From the NCBI GenBank assembly GCA_032622095.1, contig CP136063.1:74505980-74569979 (forward strand): a stretch of DNA of 64,000 nt. Reading direction: 5' to 3'. Shown here one piece after another: positions 56,327-64,000 of this stretch (the first letter of the stretch is position 1; every line of letters begins with the position of its first letter). The notes under the pieces are model-generated. The model did not search any database. It was not told where the DNA came from and worked only from the letters and a program-made list of their open reading frames with translations. The position numbers were made by a program, and so were the translations under genes. Origin of the DNA: Siphonodentalium dalli. Lineage: Eukaryota > Mollusca > Scaphopoda > Gadilida > Siphonodentaliidae.

Positions 56327-57640
56327 TTATTATTATTATTATTATTATATACATTTAAAAACGCATTATACAATAAAGTTTCAATGCGCTTTACAACAAA
56401 GCGCGACAAAATAACATTGAAATGTAAAATTTAAAAAGCATAGTAATAAGGAAAATGAAATTAAGATGATGACTAAGAACTAGATTTAAACTTAACGATT
56501 AACTTGCGGGAAACATTGTCTAAAAAGTAGAGTTTTGAGATCGGTTTTGAAATCCTTCAATGTAGAACATCGTCGAACAGTTTGTGGCAGACCGTTCCAT
56601 ACCTGCGTAGCCAATTCCTGAAAACATTTTGTACCGTAATTCACGTTGGGTTTCGCTATTGTCCTAATGTCTAAACCGCTTGTCGTTGAACGCGTAACTC
56701 TGCCGGATTTTAGGACAAACATATCAGATATGTACTCAGGCGTTGTCTTTCTCAATGATTTGTATATAGTCACCGCACATTTGAACTTAAGTCTGAATTC
56801 GAATGTCATAATGTGCTCCTGTATTAGCGTCTGTGTGATATGGTCGAATTTGGCGACATTTTTTATCAATCGGGCGCAGCTATTTATCACAAGATCAATA
56901 CGCCGAATATTCTCTTGCGTGATGTTCGTCAAAACAGTGTTTAAACTATCGATCCGAGACAACACGAGTGAGATAACTGCATGCTTCATGACATCATCAC
57001 TTAAGTATCCTCGAATGCGTCGGAGGCAGCGAAGGTGGTAATAACAAACTCGGATCAAGTTCGAAACCATTTTTTCCATGGACATCGTTGAGTCAAAATG
57101 GGCTCCAAGATTGCGTAGATCTATGCATGATGTTATCACACTTTGGCCCAGGTGTATATCTAAACGGCACTCGTCGTTGTTGTTGACAAATTGCGAAAGG
57201 GCACTCAGTGAATATTTTGACCCAATAACGAGAAATTATGACTTGTCGTCGTTAAGTTTGAGTTTGTTTTCCAACATCCAGTTTTTGATATCGACATAGC
57301 AGTCCTCGAGATGTTTTTTAGCTTGATGATACGAGTTTAAATCCTTTCTAGAAAATTCTAAATACACCTGAGTGTCGTCGGCGTAGAGATGATATTTGAC
57401 TGCATATTTTTCTAGAATACGTCCCAAAGGCAGAGTATAAATCAAAAACAGCAGAGGCCCTAATATGGATCCCTGAGGGACACCAACATCCAGGCATACT
57501 TCATCTGAGAGAGTCTCGCCAATAAGTACCTGTTGTTTCCTGTTAGTAAGGTATGATTTAAACCATTCGAGTGCGATGTTGCTCACTCGAATATCACTAC
57601 GAAGCCGTCCTAGTAAAATGGTATGATCGCACTTAAGTCA
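56327..57640 (-). mobile_element. 5'-truncated LINE (CR1/L2-like) with ATT tail
   Basis: RT and C-terminal region on the minus strand. A 3' UTR of about 165 bp carries the dyad AAAGCGCATTGAAAC and finishes in an (AAT)n microsatellite (56327-56350). The 5' boundary is near 57640. Confidence 0.7.
56492..57630 (-). pseudogene. LINE RT/thumb fragment with one nonsense codon
   Basis: The frame begins near DHTILLGRLRSD, just after a residual DLSA. The bases that should encode the AFDT part of motif A are missing, apparently a deletion of about 16 bp. It then shows ALEWFKSYLTNRKQQV, motif B GVPQGSILGPLLFLIYTLPL, motif C YHLYADDTQVYLEF and NKLKLNDDKS. A TAA at 57236-57238 then stands where family members have Glu or a similar codon (DDKxEFLV). 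The same frame resumes at once (FLVIGSKYSLSALSQF) and runs through RNLGAHFDSTMSMEKMV, KFDHITQ and PEYISDMFVL to a stop at 56492. C-terminal WNGLPQTVR is typical of this group. Confidence 0.75.
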
Positions 57641-57818
57641 AGCATCTGATTGGTATACGAATACGTCGGATATTGTAATGAAATATGGAGATGGAATGTC
57701 TATTTATACAGTTGAAGTGGACGGGCCTGGGTTCTTTTCAATGGCGCCCGATAACATGAGGGTCGGGAAAATCGGGATGAACCATAACTTCAGATATTAA
57801 GTGTCCGGAAGTTGCGTG

Positions 57819-58343
57819 TTAAAGGCACGGGCGGCGTTCGTTGCAGAAATATTCATAATTGTTCAAATCGCCACCAACAGAAGGAATATTAAAATATATA
57901 TAGTTTTGTTCATATGTCAAACATAATCAGCACGTAAATAGTACATTGTCGCAAAGACGTACGATGGTGTACGTAAACAAGAGCCTGCTCGAGTTACAGA
58001 TGTTGTTCTTCTGTTTACACAACACAGCGCAATTCCATTGGTTAACCACACACAAATGATATAAACGCTCTTTATTATTTCCATATCAGGATAACGGTAA
58101 CAAATGACGCTCTTTATGTTTACCATATCCGGATCTAAACAAAAGCCAGCAAACGTAACGTTTTTTGCTTTTGTTTACACAACAAAGGGGGAAAATTGAC
58201 AATAACATACTGTTTATGCCATATTTCTGATTGGTATAAGAACAGTCTGTCTATATTTTACTATTATTTCTGTTTATGGCGGTTTTTGACGGAGGTGAAT
58301 ATTTTAACAGCATACCCACCGCCAACGCCGCCCGTATCTTTAA
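57819..58343 (+). mobile_element. TTAA MITE family, divergent copy E
   Basis: TTAA-AGGCACGGGCGGCG at left and, reverse-complemented, TTAA-AGATACGGGCGGCG at right. The interior shares ATAAACGCTCTTTATTA and TGGCGGTTTTTGACGG but is the most diverged of the five. Confidence 0.8.
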
Positions 58344-59449
58344 GTATCCGCCATATTTTGCCACCTGATGTTTGTGGGTTTTCTTCCTCGAGTCGAAGAT
58401 TCCAATGTTGCCCTTTACTGCTGTATCGAACAAGCCATATCTGTGTTTTAATCAGTGACTTGATATGAGTATCCGTGGGCGATTGGGTCTTGGGCCCGTG
58501 GAATGTCCGTCGTAGAGCTGATTTGGTGTTGGCACCTGGCGCCCGTAAGTTACATTGCTGTGTGGGAGAGAATAGTTCAGTCGGTGGGTGGAACCCCTGA
58601 TATGTATAAAACACGCAAGAAACATGATACGATATGAACGTAATTGAAGATATAAAAACAAACATGGAGGGATGATCATGTGACATGATAATGGTTTTGT
58701 GATGGGGTCCCTTCGTGGGTCGGCTGGTGCAGTTTTTGGTTCGAGACGTGGGGGGGGGGGGGGAGTATTACGTGCATCTATATACCATGTTCAGCAGGTC
58801 AAATTTTAAGCAGCGCGTATTTGGAGAGAGATGTGATACACATAGATATACACATACACACAATCTTCTCCGTGAATTCATTAAGTTGGTCATATTGCGA
58901 AATTTAGAGACATGTTTACTTCAGAAATATACCTAGCGTTCATCCTTATTGCGTGATATTTCACAATTCAGCTTAGAAATTGCCCAAGTAAAACATTCAT
59001 AGAGGTTTGTTAACAATCACTAAGAAAACATATATAACGATGCATTCACGTGTGATTACTTGTTCTTCCATTTATGTACTGTCGTCAGAAAATTGTGAGA
59101 GTGTTGAAATAGTTTAAAATTTGTATACGAACAGAGCATATCATAATCACTTAATAATACTAGCCAAACCAGGTTCGTAGACTAGTAAAATGATTTTTGC
59201 GGAATTTCGGTGTCTCTCGGCCATCAATTAAATTTATCGACAATAGTCAGGGTGGAATCTGTGTGTTCAGCTATGAATATCTGTCCGTTGATTTGTGTAA
59301 TACATCGGTCGATAATTCCCTGTCGGAGATGGTAACGCAAACCAACGGACAGATACACACATTTAAACCCACATGCCGGTTTCTTCATATCAAGTTTAAA
59401 CCTGGTCTACGTAAACATCTTGGTTTAAATGCCGTTACCCCATGATTAA
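58344..59449. other. no gene recognised
   Basis: G13 run at about 58750-58762. No conserved frame. Confidence 0.3.
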
Positions 59450-61090
59450 ACTCGGGAGGTTTAAACTGGAGATAAATAATCCGGCCATATAGTTTCCACT
59501 TGACCATATATTAAGAGATATGTAATCTTCAGTAATTGTTTTATATATCACGGGTTATTTCGAACATGGCGACACGGGATCAACAACACAATATATCTTC
59601 TGGGTCTTTGAAAACGAGTACAAAATCTCATGGGTATTTAATAATATCAAGGTTTCGGTGGTACAGATGCTGCTTGCATGCGTCCTGTTGTTGTGGTCAA
59701 AGGATGAACACGTTTGTGACGACCAAAGATGGAAACAAGTTCCTCCCTGAAACGCGATCCACCGAAGCAATACAGAAAGAAGTTGACTGAAAAGTTCAGG
59801 TACTGAAACACAACGACGCAAGCATGAACAATATCGTACTGTGCTTCGGAAATATCGATGTATGGAACAATCAATTGGAAAACGCAGATTGGCAGCGTGC
59901 ATACAACGAAAACTATATTCACAACTATCAACATTATTGTCATGGACGATGATTTTCTGTGGCCTGGATTAGTTGTGCTTGTTGGTCCAGTTGTTTTACG
60001 AACTATTTTCTTACTCTCAAGAACTTTGTAAACAATGAGCGAGTTTCCAATTGCCAACAACGTCAAAGGTCCAACTGAAAATACAATTAGATCGATCCAG
60101 GGCCACACTTTTCTAGCAAAATGGTGGTAATCTTCATCGATGCTGTCACACGCACCAAAGGTAGAATCATTCGATATGCCGTAGAAGAAGTGACTATTTA
60201 TTCCGAATAGACAAAATCCCATGGTGACAATTGAAATTAACCCCATACTTCTCGAACATTTCTTGGAATGGGGAAACCAGATCGCCGTTGTCCTTTCGCA
60301 TGTTATAAAGACCAGCATCCACGCAGAGAAATCCGTAGTGAAATACACCAAGAATATTTTTAACTTGCAGCCGACGTCCGATATATCTGCTATGTCGACG
60401 TCATACATTGCAATTATCCAGTAGTTCAGAAGTCCAACGTTAAGGACGGCTATATCTGTTATTGCCAGAATAATTAAATATATTGAGGTGTTCGATCGCC
60501 TCATGTTCTTTCTGCTCAGCACTATAATGGATAGGATGTTGCCTAGCGACCCGATGATGATTAGAAACGGGGATATATAGGTAAATATCCACACACTAAC
60601 CGCGTGCTCTGTGACGTCATCTACTGAAATGTTCCCGCTGTATTGACAGGAAAAGATGTTTGGATCTGTAGCGTTGTCGCAATCAATCGTATAGTTTCCC
60701 ATAGACATTCTGAAAGAGAGTATCTAGACATTCAATAGCAGATAGATTGAACGTACGTATATACTGGAATTCGATTGTCATATTGCCGTAGCATGAACTG
60801 ATAATTTGAAGTTATGAAATTAGTAAGCTTGGTACTATTGTAACGGCATTCTTTGATATGGATTGATTTGAGCCGCCAGGTGATAATAGTTTATGAAAGT
60901 ACGGTGGAAAGAAAAAGGAATGTGTGAAGAGATGGTAACGGATGATAGAGAGTGATATGATACCTTATCGGTACGGATTTTGAATAAGTGTGGGTAATCT
61001 GCTATTGTGTGATATACATGTAATACACTGGCTGGAAATCTGACCTCGGTTCTGAACCAACATCACATGATGATAATGTGTTTGCGGTGG
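59450..61090 (-). repeat. segmental duplication block B (receptor 2)
   Basis: Inverted counterpart of 29423-32260, without the 830-bp upstream segment and without the downstream MITE. Homology covers about 380 bp upstream and 200 bp downstream of the receptor frame. Confidence 0.75.
59647..60708 (-). CDS. rhodopsin-class (class A) peptide-type G protein-coupled receptor, 353 aa
   Basis: Paralog of the receptor at 30612-31676, about three quarters identical by eye and colinear but for one residue in the second extracellular loop. It has GN in TM1, LAITD in TM2, the VGC cysteine before TM3, ERT in place of DRY, GACDS loop cysteine, CTLPIC in TM6 and NFFLY in TM7. The TM1-TM2 segment from YISPFLIIIG through DIAVLNVGL is nearly invariant between the copies. 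Differences concentrate in the N-terminus, extracellular loops and the end of TM3, which suits ligand divergence. The start is supported by the shared CTTTCAG|A-ATG acceptor. The frame is intact. Ligand unknown. Confidence 0.85.
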   Translation of the reverse strand: MSMGNYTIDCDNATDPNIFSCQYSGNISVDDVTEHAVSVWIFTYISPFLIIIGSLGNILSIIVLSRKNMRRSNTSIYLIILAITDIAVLNVGLLNYWIIAMYDVDIADISDVGCKLKIFLVYFTTDFSAWMLVFITCERTTAIWFPHSKKCSRSMGLISIVTMGFCLFGINSHFFYGISNDSTFGACDSIDEDYHHFARKVWPWIDLIVFSVGPLTLLAIGNSLIVYKVLESKKIVRKTTGPTSTTNPGHRKSSSMTIMLIVVNIVFVVCTLPICVFQLIVPYIDISEAQYDIVHACVVVFQYLNFSVNFFLYCFGGSRFREELVSIFGRHKRVHPLTTTTGRMQAASVPPKP

Positions 61091-61140
61091 TTTCGCAGGC
61101 AAGACGTAGCGTGTCCTATGTATTCCAAGTCAGATGGTCC

Positions 61141-61650
61141 AATATTCCGAAGGTTTCAATAGTCCGAAGGTTTCAATAGCCCGAAGGTTTCAATAGTCCG
61201 AGGGTTTAAGAGTCCGAAGGTTTCAATAGTCCGAAGGTTTCAATAGTCCGAAGGTTTCAATAGCCCGAAGGTTTCAATAGCCCGAAGGTTTCAATAGTCA
61301 GAGGTTTCAATAGGCCGAAGGTTTCAATAGTCCGAGGTTTCAATAGGCCGAAGGTTTCAATAGGTCGAAGGTTTCAATAGGCCGAATGTTTCAATAGCCC
61401 GAAGGTTTCAATAGTCCGAAGGTTTCAATAGTCCGAAGGTTTCAATAGTCCGAAGGTTTCAATAGTCCGAAGGTTTCAATAGCCCGAATGTTTCAATAGT
61501 CCGAGGTTTCAATAGGCCGAAGGTTTCAATAGTCCGAGGTTTCAATAGGCCGAAGGTTTCAATAGGTTGAAGGTTTCAATAGGCCGAAGGTTTCAATAGT
61601 CCGAGGTTTCAATACTCCGAAGGTTTCAATAGTCCGACGGTTCGATAGTC
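61141..61650. repeat. 17-bp minisatellite, ~30 units
   Basis: GAAGGTTTCAATAGTCC repeats about 30 times with 16- and 17-bp variants (GTCCGAGG, GGCCGAAGG, GCCCGAAGG). Some variants alternate regularly, forming a two-unit higher order near 61310-61360 and 61500-61560. Confidence 0.95.
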
Positions 61651-61914
61651 GGCCGTACAACTAAAGGCCCAACGTGCAAATATTTTGGTTGTCTGTAAAA
61701 AGTCGCCACGCTTTCCCGTTCTGCGTAACAAGGGAGACGAAATGACGTCGGCTAGTAATCTGCGAGACTGCAGTTATGACTCTGATTTACCATAAGTTAG
61801 TTTCATTTAGCGCGAATTTTGATTAGCAAGAATCGGGCACCTAAAACGCGAGTATGAAAACGGGACAAGAACGCTGAAAGCGACATATTTTGTAAGCTTG
61901 AAGTGTTTGTTATA

Positions 61915-62075
61915 TATTCTGCAACCCTCGAACCATCTGGCTATCGAACATTCGGACTATTGAACCCTCGAGCCTTGTCGCTTTAGACCAATCCTCGGAT
62001 TATCACACTCTCGGACGATTGAACCTCCGACTATTGAATATTCGGACTATTGAAGCCTCTGATTAATACACTGTC
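61915..62075. repeat. decayed, inverted relatives of the 17-bp unit
   Basis: CGGACTATTGAA-type words, the complement of TTCAATAGTCCG, recur at about 61953, 62010, 62028 and 62047. The main array therefore has a decayed inverted counterpart 300 bp away. Confidence 0.6.
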
Positions 62076-62221
62076 CCCTGCATGGGGTATCTCCTTGCCT
62101 GTTACCAAAATTCATTATGTTGGTATGCATGAGTGTGTTCCTCCGTGGCTTGGTGATAGTATTTAAGTAGCTATATTCGAATGGTATAATTTTATGTGAA
62201 CATTATGATGTCTTCCAATGG

Positions 62222-62293
62222 AATACTGCGGATCCGTATAGTGTTGTTGCAGTCGATCGTTGTGTAGTTTTCTTCTGAACATTCTAGAATACT
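62222..62293 (-). pseudogene. relic of a third receptor N-terminus
   Basis: On the minus strand, TTCTAGAATGTTCAGAAGAAAACTACAC... parallels the receptor starts TTTCAGAATGTCTATGG.AAACTATAC. It then gives ENYTTIDCNN in one frame, matching GNYT-IDCDNA of the receptor at 59647-60708. A three-base insertion and a frame change at the start codon break it, and the similarity fades after about 70 bp. It lies 1.5 kb upstream of receptor 2, on the same strand. Confidence 0.45.
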
Positions 62294-62315
62294 ACGAAAG
62301 CGCATTGGAAAGACC

Positions 62316-62790
62316 ACCGCACTCCCCCATATATACAAATACACACTCGTTATAGCGACTTACAAGTCGTTATAACAACTTACAGCAACTCGTCATAACG
62401 ACTTACAACAACTCGTTATAACAACTTACAACAACTCGCTATAACGACTTACAAGTCGTCATAACGACTTACAACTCGTTATAACGACTTACAGCAACTC
62501 GCTATAACGACTTACAAGTCGTCATAACGACTTACAACTCGTCATAACGACTTACAACAACTCGTTATAACAACTTATAACTCGTTATAACGACCTACAA
62601 CTCGTTATAACGACATGCAAGTCGTTATAACGACTTTAATTGACTTATAAATAGTTGTTAGAGGTCGTTATAACGACTTTTAGAATACCAAAAAAAAGTC
62701 GTTATAATGACTTGTACAAACAATTGGTTTTTATTTCTGCAAGTCGTTATCATGAGTTGCGTATTTGTATATTCGGGGGTGCGGTGGTGT
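62316..62790. mobile_element. foldback element built from GTCGTTATAACGAC palindromes
   Basis: Outer inverted repeats are CACCGCACTCCCCCATATATACAAATAC (left) and GTATTTGTATATTCGGGGGTGCGGTG (right). Between 62346 and 62712 about 20 copies of CGTTATAACGACTTACAA-like units occur, many containing the self-complementary GTCGTTATAACGAC. A solitary end of the same element lies at 63488-63535. No coding capacity. Confidence 0.8.
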
Positions 62791-63487
62791 TTCTGATGGC
62801 CCTAATTATTTTAACATTGACCTTTGATGATTAATCACCACGGGGAGGGATATCCATAAGGAACGTGTTCTGTCAATTAATATGTGGCGCAGATATGAAC
62901 CATATATAGAGTGAAAATGCGTCTGTGCCATGCTTGGATATCTGTATATCTCAGTTATAGTAGGTAATGTTCGATTTATCTATAGTAGGTCATCGTGGCA
63001 GGGACCAATATCCACACAAACAGTGTTCACGCTGGCCCAGAAATTCCTTTGGCCATTATTTTAACCAAATGCTAATATGAGCAATAACATCATGCCAAGC
63101 GATTCCACATACAATGAAAGTTTTTAGACCATCGCAAATAAAAACAAATTGCGGTTTATTAACATTATAGCGAAAATATGCAATACGATATCTGAACGCA
63201 ACCTGAAGTTTTATTTATTCGCGAGTGTGTGCATAGTTTTATCTATGCCTATGCGCATCTGGTGCATATGTATTCAATTCGCGGGAAAATAGTAAGTATA
63301 CCCTGGTGACAACGAAATTAGGATAATTTTAATCGCGGCTAGTTGGACAGATCGATCGGTTTTGTAAAAAGTTGGAATTAATTAATAGGGATCAATCTGC
63401 AAATGCAAGAAATTCATTTTGGAAACTTGACTCGCAACAAAAACCTCCGTCACTTAAAATGATTAAGCATCTTTCCCTTATCCCCTC
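62791..63487. other. no gene recognised
   Basis: AT-rich sequence without a conserved frame. Confidence 0.3.
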
Positions 63488-63540
63488 TCATGAGTTGCGT
63501 ATTTGTATATTCGGGGGTGCGGTGGTGTTTCTGATGGTCC
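63488..63540. mobile_element. solitary terminus of the 62316-type foldback
   Basis: CATGAGTTGCGTATTTGTATATTCGGGGGTGCGGTGGTGTTTCTGATGG matches 62755-62803 almost exactly, including bases outside the inverted repeat. This is probably a small duplication of the right edge plus flank, not an independent insertion. Confidence 0.7.
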
Positions 63541-64000
63541 TAATGCGCTGTCGTGAGAATACAGTGTCGTTCCGTTTACAAGCAGATAGATCCGAATGCA
63601 TGTTGATGAGGTGAATTGTATCGTTTTAAATTAATTTGGCCGAAAGTTTTATTCGAAAATTAATTTGGCTGGCTGGATGTACTGTGTACTCGTCCTAAAT
63701 GACTTTGCTTGACTGGACGCGATCGTTGGAAATATATTGGATTTGGTGTACTGTATTATTATGTACACTTAATGTTGCTTGGCAGGACGTAATCCCCTGG
63801 AGTGAATTTGATTGGATAGACTTGGGCGTCTTAAGTGGATTTAGACTACACTTGTTCATGAAACTAATTTCGATGGCTTGGAGCGAACATATTACTTGCA
63901 ATTGATTAGCTGGACTTCGTCTTAAATACACATTATGGACTTGTTTGGGTGCGTGAATCTGATAAGTTAGTAGTCAGGCGCTATGCCACTGGAGGAATGC
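63541..64000. other. no gene recognised
   Basis: Short overlapping frames at 63695-63931 on both strands show no domain. Confidence 0.3.

Noticed and set aside
61141-61650. CRISPR-like array of 17-bp repeats
   Set aside because: There are no spacers. It is a head-to-tail minisatellite.
63695-63931. Overlapping frames on opposite strands
   Set aside because: No domain, no partner copy, and low-complexity context.
1-64000. tRNA or rRNA genes
   Set aside because: I saw no stretch with convincing A and B boxes plus cloverleaf pairing, and no rRNA-like sequence. A covariance-model search would be decisive.

Overview
The window is nuclear DNA of a spliced, repeat-rich animal genome, most likely a marine lophotrochozoan (mollusc, annelid or brachiopod grade). 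The reasons are the low gene density, rhodopsin-class receptor genes with intron-like acceptors, LINEs of CR1/L2/jockey-like type with an esterase-type ORF1, a DIRS-type tyrosine-recombinase retroelement, and many MITE, foldback and minisatellite structures. The species cannot be named from sequence alone. Only two reading frames look like intact host genes: paralogous seven-transmembrane receptors at 30612-31676 (+) and 59647-60708 (-).

Layout. 1-1460: tandem repeats, including a unit of about 375 bp that carries an RFX X-box-like site. 1462-7495 (-): a near full-length but broken LINE. ORF1 has CCHC knuckles and an SGNH esterase; ORF2 has an N-terminal extension with internal repeats, then endonuclease, reverse transcriptase and a C-terminal Cys/His motif. 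7995-10310: a GC-rich tandem array split by a second, 5'-truncated LINE (8091-9460). 10900-11080: a possible promoter and first exon. 12590-13165: a short degenerate tandem array. 13223-17173 (-): a frameshifted DIRS/Ngaro-like element (Gag, RT, RNase H, tyrosine recombinase). 19100-19990: a possible LTR-element 3' end. 22440-24440: a dimeric satellite-like array. 24580-26124 (-): remains of a multi-copy protein family with a CxxC...YHxxxY N-terminal module, plus a Gly/Ser-rich frame that recurs in inverted orientation at 48593-48784.

29423-32260 and 59450-61090 are an inverted segmental duplication carrying the two receptors. Comparing the copies exposes a piggyBac-like MITE insertion downstream of receptor 1, itself invaded by a palindromic foldback element, and an indel of about 830 bp upstream. 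A relic of a third receptor N-terminus lies at 62222-62293. 35695-37838 (-), 53739-54301 (-) and 56327-57640 (-) are further LINE fragments. Five copies of a 500-bp TTAA-flanked MITE family are scattered from 32375 to 58343. Inverted repeats of about 1 kb (43422-44470 and 47123-48172) enclose a 1.7-kb minisatellite and one of these MITEs.

How it fits together: the region behaves as a transposon graveyard into which a small receptor family was duplicated. The receptors have stayed open and highly similar while their flanks accumulated insertions, so the paralogs act as internal empty-site controls. No CRISPR, operon or prokaryotic feature is present, and I saw no complete active autonomous transposon.
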